The notes beneath the pieces are model-generated. The model did not search any database. It was not told the origin of the DNA and saw nothing but the letters and a program-made list of their open reading frames with translations. From the NCBI GenBank assembly GCA_021846845.1, contig JAJZWB010000004.1, positions 1 through 54,858 on the forward strand: 54,858 nt of DNA, written 5' to 3'. Below are positions 39,645 to 48,047 of the stretch, piece by piece; the stretch's first letter is position 1; every line of letters begins with the position of its first letter. A program made the translations under genes and the position numbers. The stretch comes from Actinomycetes bacterium (GTDB lineage Bacteria; Actinomycetota; Thermoleophilia; Solirubrobacterales; Solirubrobacteraceae).

Positions 39645-41324
39645 GTGGCCGGACCCGGGGAAGCGATCGACCCGATCGGCACATCCGATCCCAGCCTCCT
39701 GCGCTTCCGGGCGGTCGTCGAGGCCGGCCTCGCCGCGCTCGAGGCGCGTCGCGCCGAGGTCAACGATCTCAACGTGTTCCCCGTCGCCGACGGCGACACG
39801 GGCGACAACATGGTGCTCACGCTGCGAGCGGTGCTGCAGGAGCTGGACCGCCTGGCGGAGGCCAGCGAGGGCCGCTCGATCGACGAGATCGGACGGGACG
39901 AGATCGTCGCATCGGTGGCGCGAGCGGCGCTCCTCGGCGCCCGCGGCAACAGCGGCGTGATCCTCTCGCAGCTGATTCGCGGCGCCGCCGAGGAGCTCGC
40001 CAGCAGGCCGGGGGAGCTGGTCGACCCGGTGCTGATCGGCGCCGCCCTGGCCCGCGCGGCCGACCAGGCCTACGGCTCGGTCCGCGAGCCCGCCGAGGGC
40101 ACGATCCTCACCGTCGTGCGCGAGATGGCCCACCGCGTCGCATCCGAGCTCGCGCACCGCTCCGACGCAAGGCTCGGAGAGCGGGCGACGGCGGCTCAGC
40201 AGGACAGCGCGCTCGCCGACGTGATCGAGACCGCGCTGATCGCGGGCGAGGAGTCGGTCAGGCGCGGTCCGGAGCTGCTTCCCGTGCTGCGTGAGTCGGG
40301 CGTCGTCGACGCCGGCGGCTACGGGCTGACGGTCATGCTGGCCGGCATCGTCGGCGGCCTGCGGGGGACGGAGGCGCCGACGCTCGAGCACCACCGCGCC
40401 CCCCGGGTGACACGTCCCCATCACATCTCCTCAACGTTTCGCTACTGCACGAACTTCGCCGTCACCGGCTCCGGCCTGCAGCACCGGCGCTTCGCCGAGG
40501 CGTTGGAGCGGATCGGCGACTCGGTGCTGGTCGTCGGCGACGCGACGACGCTCAAGGTCCACGTGCACACGGACGATCCCGACGCCGCGACGGTGGTGTT
40601 CGCGGGCGCCGGCACCGTGTCGCACCTCGACGTCGCCGACATGCACCGCCAGGTGGAGCGCCGCGACGCGCGGCTCGCCGAGCCGTCTGGCCTCTCGCTG
40701 TGCGGGGCGCTGGCGGTCGTCGGCGGGGAGTCGATGGCGTCGCTGTTCGCCGGGCTGGGCGTCCATCCGGTCGACGGCGGCCCGACGCTGAACCCGTCGA
40801 TCTACGACCTGCTGGCCGCGATCCACGCCCTCGGCGCGGAGGAGGTCGTGGTGCTGCCCAACAGCCCCAACGTGCTGATGACCGCCGAGCGCGCCGCCGA
40901 GCTCTCCGAGAAGCCGGTGGTGGTGGTGCCGGCGCGCTCGCAGCAGGCCGGTCTAGCCGCGGCCGTCAGCCTGGACCCGGCTCGGCGCGCGAAGGACAAC
41001 GCCGAGGCGATGAGCGCGTCGCTCGAGCGCCTGCGCACCGGCGGGGTGGCACCCGCCGCACGTGACGACGTCCAGGGGCGCTTCAGGGCCGGCGACGCTG
41101 TCGGCTTCGTCGACGAGGAGCTGGTCGCATGGGGCGCCCCGGCCGAGACGCTCGCCGCCGTGCTGGCCCGGCTGGAGCGCGGCTCCGACCTGGTCACCTG
41201 CCTGCGCGGCGACGATGCGCCGCTGTCCGATGAGGAGGTGCGCTCGCTGCTGCTCGGAGACGCGGAGCTGGAGCTGGCCGAGGGCGGCCAGGCCGGCTGG
41301 TGGTGGCTGCTGTCGGCCGAGTAG
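39645..41324 (+). CDS. fakA: DhaL-domain kinase, fatty-acid kinase FakA/YloV-like
   Basis: Probable ATP-binding subunit of a fatty-acid kinase that, with a FakB acyl carrier, phosphorylates exogenous or recycled fatty acids for PlsX/PlsY. The N-terminal DhaL domain (about 25-215) has 'LNVFPVADGDTGDNM' with Mg2+-binding aspartates and 'LLGARGNSGVILSQ'. The middle and C-terminal EDD-like domains contain 'YCTNFAVTG', 'DATTLKVHVHTDDP' and 'VLPNSPNVLMTA', all typical of YloV. 559 residues. GTG 39645 is the best start (GAGG upstream). No fakB is in the window. It sits in the usual rpmB-yloV-recG order. Confidence 0.88.
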   Translation: MAGPGEAIDPIGTSDPSLLRFRAVVEAGLAALEARRAEVNDLNVFPVADGDTGDNMVLTLRAVLQELDRLAEASEGRSIDEIGRDEIVASVARAALLGARGNSGVILSQLIRGAAEELASRPGELVDPVLIGAALARAADQAYGSVREPAEGTILTVVREMAHRVASELAHRSDARLGERATAAQQDSALADVIETALIAGEESVRRGPELLPVLRESGVVDAGGYGLTVMLAGIVGGLRGTEAPTLEHHRAPRVTRPHHISSTFRYCTNFAVTGSGLQHRRFAEALERIGDSVLVVGDATTLKVHVHTDDPDAATVVFAGAGTVSHLDVADMHRQVERRDARLAEPSGLSLCGALAVVGGESMASLFAGLGVHPVDGGPTLNPSIYDLLAAIHALGAEEVVVLPNSPNVLMTAERAAELSEKPVVVVPARSQQAGLAAAVSLDPARRAKDNAEAMSASLERLRTGGVAPAARDDVQGRFRAGDAVGFVDEELVAWGAPAETLAAVLARLERGSDLVTCLRGDDAPLSDEEVRSLLLGDAELELAEGGQAGWWWLLSAE

Positions 41325-41394
41325 CGCGCGACGCCGACGGCGAGCTGGCGGCGGGACGGTCGACGCGGACGATCGGGCGCGTCATCGTCGGCCG

Positions 41395-43581
41395 ATGAGG
41401 ATCACCGCCTTCGCCGAGCTGCGTGCGCTGCGGCGCGAGGAGCTGCTGCGGGCGCCGCTGCGCTGGCCGCGGCCTTCTCGCCTGGCGCGGCCGCCGCGCT
41501 TCGAGCACCAGCGGGCTGCCCGAGCGGCGGCCGCGCTCGGGCTGACCACGGTCGGCGGCCTGCTTGAGCACATCCCCCGGGATCGCCGCGAGGCTCGGAC
41601 CGTCAGCCAGTTGGGGCCCGGCGAGGCGGCGACGCTGGTGGTCGAGGTCCTCGCCATCGCCGCCCGGAGCGTGCGCCGGCGGGGGATGCGTCCGCTCGTC
41701 GAGGCGACGGTCGCCGACGGCAGCGGAACGCTGGTGGCGACGTTCTTCAACCAGCCGTGGCTGGTTTCCCGCTACCCGCCCGGGACCACCCTGGTGCTGC
41801 ACGGCAGGGCCCAGACGCGCAACCGGTTCCTGGTGCAGGCGCACGCCCGCACCTCGAACCAGGACGGGCCGGCGAGCGAGGTCGGGCACTACGCCGCCAC
41901 CGATGGACTCTCCTCCACCGAGATCCTCGCGCTCGTGCGCGAGCACGCCACCGCGCTGCGCGACGTTCCCGATCCGCTCCCGGCGGCGGTGCGGGTCGCC
42001 GAGGGCCTGCCGGATCGGGCCGCCGCGCTGGCCGCGGCGCACATGGGGGGTGACGGGGAGCGTGCGCTGGCGCGGCGGCGGCTGGCGTTCGACGAGCTGC
42101 TGGCGCTCCAGCTCGCGCTGCTGCGGCGCCGCCGCCTGCGCCACGGTGCGGCCGGCGCGGTCCCGCTCGACGGGGAGCCGTCGCTGACGGCTCGCTGGCT
42201 GGCGGAGCTGCTCCCGTTCGAGCTCACCGGGGACCAGCGGCGCGCGATCGCCGAGATCACACGTGACCTGGCGCGCCCGCGGCCGATGCAGCGACTCCTG
42301 ATGGGAGAGGTCGGCTCGGGCAAGACCGTGATCGCGCTCTACGCGCTGCTGCGCGCGGTCGAGCACGGGCTGCAGGGGGCGCTGATGGCGCCGACCGAGC
42401 CGCTGGCCGAGCAGCACTTCGACACGCTGCAGACGCTGCTCGCGGGGGAGGCGCTGCCGATCGCGCTGCTGACCGGGTCGACGCCGGCCGGTCGCCGCGC
42501 CGACGTGCTCGGGAAGCTGGCCAGCGGCGAGCTCGCGCTGCTGGTCGGGACGCACGCGCTGATCGAGGAGCCGGTGCGCTTCGCGGCGCTCGCCGTCGCG
42601 GTCGTCGACGAGCAGCACCGGTTCGGCGTTCGCCAGCGGGCGGCGCTGGACGAGAAGGCGGGCGGGATAGGCGCGGCTGGTGCCGGCGGGGCTGGTGCCG
42701 GCGCGGCCGGTGCCGGCGGGGGACCGGGTGCCGGCGGGGGGCCGGGTGGCCGCGAGCGCCGCCTGCGGCCGCACGTCCTGCACATGACCGCCACGCCGAT
42801 CCCGCGCACGCTCGCGCTGTCGCACTACGGAGATCTCGACTTCACCGTCCTGCGCGAGCTGCCGCGGGGCCGCCGCCCGATCGAGACGTTCGCCTGCGCC
42901 ACGCCGCGGGAGCGCGCCCGTGCCTACGAGCGGATCAGGGAGGAGCTGCGGGCCGGGCGGCAGGCGTTCGTCGTCTGCCCGCTGGTGACCGAGTCCGAGC
43001 TGCTGGCCGCTCGTGCCGCTACGGTCGAGTACGAGCGGCTGCGCGACGGCGAGCTGCGCGGCTTTCGCATGGTGCTGATGCACGGACGGCTCACGCCGGC
43101 CCAGAAGCACGAGGCGATGGCGGCCTTCGCGTCGGGCCGGGCCGACGTGATGGTCGCCACGTCGGTGATCGAGGTCGGGATCGACGTCCCGAACGCGACC
43201 GTGATGCTGGTCGAGGACGCCGATCGCTACGGGATCTCCCAGCTGCACCAGCTGCGTGGCAGGATCGGGCGCGGCGAGCACCCCTCGCTGTGTCTGCTGT
43301 TCGGGCCCCGCGGTTCGGCGCGCCTGCGCGCGCTGGCGCAGCACTCGGACGGCTTCGCGCTTGCGGAGATCGACCTGGAGCTGCGCGGGGAGGGGGAGCT
43401 CACCGGCATCCGCCAGAGCGGCGTGGCCCGGCTGCGGTTCGCGGAGCTCCCGCGCGATCGCGAGCTGCAGGAGCGGGCGCGCGCGCTCGCCGAGCTGATC
43501 GACCGGCGCGACCCGGGTCTGGAGCTGCCGGAGCACGCCCTCCTGACGGAGCTTGTCGGCGACGCCCTGGGCGGGATGTGA
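41395..43581 (+). CDS. recG: ATP-dependent DNA helicase RecG
   Basis: Branch-migration helicase acting at Holliday junctions and stalled forks. 728 residues: a wedge/OB domain (about 55-165, 'VEATVADGSGTLVATFFNQPWL'), Walker A GEVGSGKT (about 304-311), DEQH in 'VVDEQHRFGVRQR', 'MTATPIPRTLAL', and the C-terminal 'ATSVIEVGIDVPNATVML', 'QLHQLRGRIGRG' motifs. Between DEQH and TATPIPRT there is an insert of about 32 residues made almost only of Gly, Ala and Pro (about 422-454), encoded by an imperfect DNA repeat. ATG 41395 begins MRITAFAELRAL. It precedes rsmD by 9 bp. Confidence 0.95.
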   Translation: MRITAFAELRALRREELLRAPLRWPRPSRLARPPRFEHQRAARAAAALGLTTVGGLLEHIPRDRREARTVSQLGPGEAATLVVEVLAIAARSVRRRGMRPLVEATVADGSGTLVATFFNQPWLVSRYPPGTTLVLHGRAQTRNRFLVQAHARTSNQDGPASEVGHYAATDGLSSTEILALVREHATALRDVPDPLPAAVRVAEGLPDRAAALAAAHMGGDGERALARRRLAFDELLALQLALLRRRRLRHGAAGAVPLDGEPSLTARWLAELLPFELTGDQRRAIAEITRDLARPRPMQRLLMGEVGSGKTVIALYALLRAVEHGLQGALMAPTEPLAEQHFDTLQTLLAGEALPIALLTGSTPAGRRADVLGKLASGELALLVGTHALIEEPVRFAALAVAVVDEQHRFGVRQRAALDEKAGGIGAAGAGGAGAGAAGAGGGPGAGGGPGGRERRLRPHVLHMTATPIPRTLALSHYGDLDFTVLRELPRGRRPIETFACATPRERARAYERIREELRAGRQAFVVCPLVTESELLAARAATVEYERLRDGELRGFRMVLMHGRLTPAQKHEAMAAFASGRADVMVATSVIEVGIDVPNATVMLVEDADRYGISQLHQLRGRIGRGEHPSLCLLFGPRGSARLRALAQHSDGFALAEIDLELRGEGELTGIRQSGVARLRFAELPRDRELQERARALAELIDRRDPGLELPEHALLTELVGDALGGM
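42665..42755. repeat. Imperfect GGTGCCGGC repeat encoding the RecG Gly/Ala insert
   Basis: Four to five units built on GGTGCCGGCGGGG or GGTGCCGGCGCGG follow each other inside recG, producing a run of Gly, Ala and Pro between helicase motifs II and III. The reading frame is kept throughout. Confidence 0.75.
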
Positions 43582-43590
43582 GCGCGGCGC

Positions 43591-44154
43591 ATGCGCGTGA
43601 TCGCCGGCAGATTCGGTGGGCGGGAGCTGGTCTCGCCGCGCGGCCGCGGGACCCGGCCGACCTCGGACCGCGTCCGCGAGGCCCTGTTCTCGATCCTCGG
43701 AGACGTCTCCGGCGCGCGCGTGCTCGACCTGTTCGCCGGCTCTGGCGCGCTCGCGATCGAGGCGCTGTCGCGCGGGGCGGCGGAGGCGACCCTGGTCGAG
43801 TCCGGAGCGGCCGCCGCGCAGGCCATCTCCCGCAACCTCCGGGCGCTCGGAGCCGTGGCCCGGGTGGACCGGCGGCCGGCGCTGCGGTTCCTCGAGGCGG
43901 CACGCCGCGACGCGCGTCAATACGATCTGGTGTTCCTCGACCCCCCATACAGCCACGCCGGCGCTCTCGGGCCCCGGCTGGCGCCGGCGCTCGCGCCGGT
44001 GCTCGCATCCGGTGCCAGGGTGGTCGCCGAGAGCGATCGCCGGCAGCCGCTGGCGCTGGACCTGGAGCTGCTCGACGAGCGCCTGTACGGAGACACACTG
44101 ATCAGGATCCATGCCGCTCGACAACCGAATCGCGATCTGCCCGGGAACCTTTGA
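43591..44154 (+). CDS. rsmD: 16S rRNA (guanine-966-N2) methyltransferase
   Basis: Modifies G966 of 16S rRNA. 'MRVIAGRFGGREL' is the family N-terminus, 'TRPTSDRVREALFSIL' follows, SAM motif I is 'LDLFAGSGALAIEALSRGA' and the catalytic motif is 'FLDPPY'. 187 residues. Its 3' end overlaps the coaD start by 44 bp, an extended version of the common rsmD-coaD coupling. Confidence 0.94.
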   Translation: MRVIAGRFGGRELVSPRGRGTRPTSDRVREALFSILGDVSGARVLDLFAGSGALAIEALSRGAAEATLVESGAAAAQAISRNLRALGAVARVDRRPALRFLEAARRDARQYDLVFLDPPYSHAGALGPRLAPALAPVLASGARVVAESDRRQPLALDLELLDERLYGDTLIRIHAARQPNRDLPGNL

Positions 44155-44608
44155 CCCGATCACCAACGGCCACCTCGACGTGATCGGCCGCTCGTCGGCG
44201 ATGTACGACACGGTCATCGTCGCGATCGTCAACCACCCGTGGCGCAAGGGCGGCACGCTGTTCACCGTGCAGGAGCGGATCGAGTTCGTGCGCGGCGCGA
44301 CCGCGGAGCTGCCCAACGTCGAGGTCGAGACGTTCAGCACGCTTCTGGTCGACTTCGCCCGCGAGAAGGGCGCGATGGCGATCGTCAAGGGGCTGCGGGC
44401 GATCTCGGACTTCGAGTACGAGCTGGAGATGCACCAGCTCAACCGCCGGCAGGCGCCCGAGATCGAGTCCGTTTACCTGATGGCCTCGCCCAAGTACAGT
44501 TTCCTCAGGTCCAGCGGCGTCAAGGAGCTGGCCACGTTCGGCGGCGACATCGACGGGCTGGTGCCGGAGGCGGTTGCACGACACTTGAAGGATCGTCTGC
44601 GCCGCTGA
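44111..44608 (+). CDS. coaD: Phosphopantetheine adenylyltransferase
   Basis: Penultimate step of coenzyme A synthesis. Nucleotidyltransferase signature 'PGTFDPITNGHLDVI' with the TxGH-type NGH motif, 'KGLRAISDFEYELEMHQLNR' and 'LMASPKYSFLRSSGVKELA' (the ISSS-type loop). 165 residues. ATG 44111 lies within rsmD. It supplies CoA for the acyl-carrier pathway that is encoded further on (plsX, acpP). Confidence 0.95.
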   Translation: MPLDNRIAICPGTFDPITNGHLDVIGRSSAMYDTVIVAIVNHPWRKGGTLFTVQERIEFVRGATAELPNVEVETFSTLLVDFAREKGAMAIVKGLRAISDFEYELEMHQLNRRQAPEIESVYLMASPKYSFLRSSGVKELATFGGDIDGLVPEAVARHLKDRLRR

Positions 44609-44666
44609 CGAAAACAAGGGCGCCAGCCCGCGCCCGCACCCGCTTCAAACCCGAATCGAGCGACTG

Positions 44667-45131
44667 ATGGATGTTCTGGTATTGATCGACAAGCTGGACG
44701 ACCTAGTCCACAACGCCAAGCCGGTCCCGCTGACCGACCAGGTGCGCGTGGACAAGGAGGAGATCTACGACATCCTCGACCAGATGCGCGCGACGATCCC
44801 GGAGGAGATCAAGCAGGCCCGCTGGATCGTCAAGGAGCGTCAGGAGATGCTCGCGGAGGCCAAGCGTGAGGCCGAGCGGGTCGTCAAGGAGGCGCGCGAG
44901 CGTCAGGAGCGCCTGATCTCCGAGGAGGAGATCACCAAGCAGGCCGAGCGGGCCGCCGAGGACATCATCGAGGACGCCCGCGCGCGCGAGCGTGAGATCA
45001 GGCTCGGCGCCGAGGACTACGCGGACGAGATCCTCAACACGCTTGAGGTGAACCTGAGCAAGTTCATCGCGGCCGTGCAGCGCGGCCGTGACCGCCTCGC
45101 CGGCAAGGACGAGCCGGCCGAGGTCTCCTAG
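44667..45131 (+). CDS. Coiled-coil protein, SepIVA/DivIVA-like
   Basis: 154 residues, almost entirely helical and charged. After 'MDVLVLIDKLDDLVHNAKPVPLTDQVRVDKEEIYDILDQMRATIPEEIKQARWIV' (residues 1-55, given here only as the recognised N-terminal module) there is a long coiled coil rich in Lys, Glu and Arg. This pattern matches actinobacterial SepIVA (Rv2927c-type), a septation and polar-growth protein encoded beside DUF177, rnc, smc and ftsY in mycobacteria, which agrees with the order here. It starts 58 bp after coaD. Localisation to septum or pole is inference from the family. Confidence 0.78.
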   Translation: MDVLVLIDKLDDLVHNAKPVPLTDQVRVDKEEIYDILDQMRATIPEEIKQARWIVKERQEMLAEAKREAERVVKEARERQERLISEEEITKQAERAAEDIIEDARAREREIRLGAEDYADEILNTLEVNLSKFIAAVQRGRDRLAGKDEPAEVS

Positions 45132-45154
45132 CGGCGGCGGCGCCGGCTTCCGGA

Positions 45155-45290
45155 GAGGCCGGCTCCGTGCCGGCTCGCGCCGACCCGGCGCCGTGGCGGC
45201 TTCGGGCGAGCCGGGGCGCGAGGCCGGTTCGGTGCCGTGCCGGCTGCGGGCGAGCCGGCGGGCAGCGCCCGACCCGGGCAGGACCGTCAG
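45155..45290. repeat. Imperfect GC-rich direct repeats in the spacer before rmuC
   Basis: GAGGCCGGCTCCGTGCC (45155) recurs as GAGGCCGGTTCGGTGCC (45220), and GGCTTCGGGCGAGCCGG recurs as GGCTGCGGGCGAGCCGG. The 198-bp spacer otherwise holds no gene that I can support. Confidence 0.5.
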
Positions 45291-45329
45291 GCGTATTCCG
45301 TCCGGTCCCCGCGCGATGCTTGAGGACCG

Positions 45330-46667
45330 ATGAACGCTCTCTGGCTCGCACTCGGAGTGCTGCTCGGCGCCGGGATCGTCGCGGTCGCCCTTCGCCCGCG
45401 GCTGCGGACGCTCGTCGCCGATGCCAGCCGTGTCGGAGAGCTGGAGCGCGACCTGGAGCGAGCCCGGGCCCAGCTGGCCCACGAGCGCGAGCTGGCCAGC
45501 CAGCGGCTGGCGGCGGTCACCGACGCGCAGGAGCGTCTGTCGGCTTCGTTCAAGGCCCTCAGCGCCGAGGCGCTGCAGGCGAGCATGAGCCACCTCGGCG
45601 AGCTTGCGCGCGCGCAGCTGCAGGCGGCTCAGGCGGAGGCCAGGGGGGATCTGGACAGGCGCCGTCAGGCGGTCGAGCAGCTCGTCGCGCCGCTGCGAGA
45701 GCAGCTCGGGCGCGTCGACGGCCAGCTGACGCGCCTCGACCAGGAGCGCCGCGAGTCGCGCGGGCGGCTGGAGGCTCAGCTGCGCGCGCTGGCCGAGACG
45801 GGCGAACGGCTGCGGACCGAGACGGGCGCGCTCGTGACCGCGCTGCGCAAGCCCAACGCGCGCGGCCAGTGGGGGCAGATGCAGCTGCGCAACGTGGTGG
45901 AGATGGCAGGGATGGTGCGCCACTGCGATTTCGCCGAGCAGTCGTCGGTGACCGGCGACGAGCGCACGCTGCGCCCGGACCTGATCGTCAACCTGCCAGG
46001 CGGCAAGCACGTCGTGGTCGACGCCAAGGCTCCGCTGCAGGGAGTGCTCGACGCCTACGAGGCCCGCGACGATGCCGAGCGCGAGCGCCATCTCGCAGAC
46101 CACGCGCGGCTGCTGCGCCGTCACGTCAAGCAGCTCGCCGACAAGGCCTACTGGGCGGGGCTCGACTCGGCGCCCGACGTCGTCGTCATGTTCCTGCCCG
46201 GAGAGCATCTCTACAGCGCCGCGCTCGAGGCCGATCCGGGCCTGATCGAGGACGCGATGTCCCGGCGGGTCCTGATCGCGACGCCGACTACGCTGCTCGC
46301 GCTGCTGCACTCGGTCGCGTACGGCTGGCAGCAGGAGCGAGTGGCGGAGTCCGCGCAGGCGATCTCGGAGATCGGGCGAGAGCTGCACGCGCGGCTGGTG
46401 AAGCTCTCGACGCTGATGGGCACGCTCGGCGGACGTCTGAACAGCGCGGTTCGCGCCTACAACGAGGCGGTCGGCTCCTACGAGGCACGTGTGCTTCCCG
46501 GCGCGCGCAGGCTCGCCGAGCACGGGGCCGTGGCCGAAGGCCGGGATCTGCCCGAGCTTGAGCCGGTGACGATCGCCGCCCGTGAGGTCCACGCCGCGGA
46601 GCTCCAGCTGCAGCTGGACCCGGCCTCCGGGACGCCCCGGGCTCGGCGCCTGCGCGCCGCCGAGTAG
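45330..46667 (+). CDS. rmuC: DNA recombination protein RmuC
   Basis: 445 residues: one N-terminal transmembrane helix (about 3-20), a coiled coil (about 30-160), then the RmuC nuclease-like core ('NARGQWGQMQLRNVVEMAGM', 'LRPDLIVNLPGGKHVVVDAK', 'VVMFLPGEHLYSAAL', 'VLIATPTTLLALLHSVAYGW'). E. coli RmuC limits inversions at short repeats; its biochemical activity is poorly known. The 'DLIV...VVVDAK' segment resembles the PD-(D/E)xK nuclease pattern. ATG 45330 has GAGGA just upstream. It is convergent with the phosphatase gene, whose stop lies 6 bp away. Confidence 0.93.
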   Translation: MNALWLALGVLLGAGIVAVALRPRLRTLVADASRVGELERDLERARAQLAHERELASQRLAAVTDAQERLSASFKALSAEALQASMSHLGELARAQLQAAQAEARGDLDRRRQAVEQLVAPLREQLGRVDGQLTRLDQERRESRGRLEAQLRALAETGERLRTETGALVTALRKPNARGQWGQMQLRNVVEMAGMVRHCDFAEQSSVTGDERTLRPDLIVNLPGGKHVVVDAKAPLQGVLDAYEARDDAERERHLADHARLLRRHVKQLADKAYWAGLDSAPDVVVMFLPGEHLYSAALEADPGLIEDAMSRRVLIATPTTLLALLHSVAYGWQQERVAESAQAISEIGRELHARLVKLSTLMGTLGGRLNSAVRAYNEAVGSYEARVLPGARRLAEHGAVAEGRDLPELEPVTIAAREVHAAELQLQLDPASGTPRARRLRAAE

Positions 46668-46673
46668 ACCGGA

Positions 46674-47252
46674 TCAGTCTCGCAGCGGCTGCCTCGCAGC
46701 GCCCGCGCCGTTGCGCGCCGCCCACCAGGCGCGCAGGTCCACGATCTGATGAGCGAGCGGCTCGGCGGTCGGCTTGCGGCGCCTCACCTCGCGCAGCGCG
46801 TCGTCGATCGACAGCCCCTCGGCGAACGCCAGCGCGCCGGCGGCGACGGCCGCCGATCGCTGCCTGCCGGCGCGGCAGTGGAGGTAGGCGAGCTCGCCCT
46901 CGCGCAGCCATGCCTCGACCAGCGACACCGCCCGCTCCAGGCTGTCGGCCGGCAGATGGCCGAAGTCTCCGAACCGCACGCGGTGCTCCTCGATCGCGGC
47001 GGCCCGCAGCGCGTCCTGCACGGCGGCGCGCGCGCCCTGCGGATACTCGACGTCCTCGGTCAGGTTCAGGACGCGCCGGACGCCGATGTGGGCGAGCGTC
47101 GAGACATCCCGTGAGTCCAGCGGATACGCGCCCACCAGCAGGTGGTCGTGGACGTCGGCGAAGCCGTAGCGGGTGAACCAGTCGGACACGGATCGCAATG
47201 ATCGCGCCTCGGACGCGATCACGGCCGCCGGGTACCCCTCCTCGCGTGCCAT
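46674..47252 (-). CDS. Dual-specificity protein phosphatase
   Basis: 192 residues with the Cys-based phosphatase signature HCRAGRQRS (125-133), Cys126 as nucleophile and Arg132 as phosphate-binding residue in C-x5-R, and Asp96 in 'RFGDFGHLP' as likely general acid. The fold matches eukaryote-like DSPs ('DHLLVGAYPLDSRDVSTLAHIGVRRVLNLT', residues 37-66). It could reverse the Ser/Thr kinase at 37281, which is speculative. It diverges from the DUF177 gene with only 9 bp between the two ATGs. Confidence 0.88.
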   Translation of the reverse strand: MAREEGYPAAVIASEARSLRSVSDWFTRYGFADVHDHLLVGAYPLDSRDVSTLAHIGVRRVLNLTEDVEYPQGARAAVQDALRAAAIEEHRVRFGDFGHLPADSLERAVSLVEAWLREGELAYLHCRAGRQRSAAVAAGALAFAEGLSIDDALREVRRRKPTAEPLAHQIVDLRAWWAARNGAGAARQPLRD

Positions 47253-47261
47253 CCTGAGCGC

Positions 47262-47780
47262 ATGGCAGGGCGGACCGACACCTACGATCTCGGTGGCCTG
47301 AGGCTCACCTCCGGCGAGGGGCGCCGCCTGGAGCTGGAGGTCTCCGCCGAGCCGCTGCAGCTGGGCGGCGAGCGCTACGAGGTGGCGCCGGACCCGGTCA
47401 GCGTCCGCGTCGACGTCTCACGCACCACGGGCGACGGCTATGCGCTGCGGCTCGCCTTCGTCGCCCGGCTGGTGGGGCCCTGCATGCGCTGCCTCTCGCA
47501 GGCCGCGCCGCAGTTCGAGGTGCAGGCGCGAGAGTTCGATCAGCCGGGCACGGGGGAGGAGCTTGAGTCTCCCTATCTGCGCGACGGCGTGCTCGACGTA
47601 CGAGCCTGGGTTCGCGACGCGCTGGCGCTCGCAGTGCCCGCGCAGGTGCTGTGCAGGCCCGACTGCGCCGGCCTGTGCCCGGTCTGCGGCGCGGATCTGA
47701 ACGAGGCGGGGCCCGACCACGAGCACCCGTCCGAGCCGGATCCTCGCTGGGCGAAGCTGTCGGAGCTGAGGCTGGACTGA
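47262..47780 (+). CDS. DUF177 (YceD-family) protein
   Basis: 172 residues; the YceD/DUF177 family is linked to large-ribosomal-subunit rRNA processing in E. coli and plants, and is usually encoded just before rpmF, as here. A two-domain shape is visible: a beta-rich first part, then 'CMRCL' and 'LCRPDCAGLCPVCGADLN' (five Cys, likely zinc-binding), ending 'PDPRWAKLSEL'. Start ATG 47262 lies in the 9-bp spacer from the phosphatase gene. rpmF follows after 69 bp. Confidence 0.92.
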   Translation: MAGRTDTYDLGGLRLTSGEGRRLELEVSAEPLQLGGERYEVAPDPVSVRVDVSRTTGDGYALRLAFVARLVGPCMRCLSQAAPQFEVQAREFDQPGTGEELESPYLRDGVLDVRAWVRDALALAVPAQVLCRPDCAGLCPVCGADLNEAGPDHEHPSEPDPRWAKLSELRLD

Positions 47781-47833
47781 CCGGCGCTCGAGGGCGCCCG
47801 TCCGGGCACGAGTGCGCGCGGCCGGGCGCGTGC

Positions 47834-47839
47834 TAGCCT
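47834..47839 (+). promoter_or_regulatory. Candidate -10 (TAGCCT) for rpmF
   Basis: TAGCCT ends 10 nt before the rpmF ATG. Confidence 0.4.
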
Positions 47840-47849
47840 GCGGCACCTC

Positions 47850-48035
47850 ATGGCGGTCCCCAAACAGAAGCAGTCTCACTCGCGCACGACCAAGCGGCGC
47901 TCGCAGCACAAGGTCGCTCAGCCGGCCCACAACGAGTGCCCGACTTGTCACACCCCGCGCATCCCACACCGCGTGTGCCCCAACTGCGGCACGTACCGCG
48001 GCCGCGAGGTCGTCACGGCCTCCGGCGACCAGTAG
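47850..48035 (+). CDS. rpmF: 50S ribosomal protein L32 (zinc-binding form)
   Basis: 61 residues starting 'MAVPKQKQSHSRTTKRRSQH', the invariant N-terminus. The zinc ribbon is Cys30/Cys33 and Cys43/Cys46 (CPTC, CPNC). Together with L28 at 39433, both C-type ribosomal proteins here need zinc. plsX begins 12 bp downstream, in the rpmF-plsX order seen in many bacteria. Confidence 0.97.
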   Translation: MAVPKQKQSHSRTTKRRSQHKVAQPAHNECPTCHTPRIPHRVCPNCGTYRGREVVTASGDQ

Positions 48036-48047
48036 CCGGAGGCCCGC

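Noticed and set aside
41194-44442. Very long minus-strand open frame (over 1000 codons) across recG, rsmD and coaD
   Set aside because: It is the antisense shadow of plus-strand genes with strong motifs. Its translation is Arg/Gln/Pro/His-rich with no domain, as expected in very GC-rich DNA.
45132-45329. Small protein in the spacer before rmuC
   Set aside because: All frames give Arg/Ala/Pro-rich low complexity without a start and ribosome-binding site; only imperfect DNA repeats are visible.
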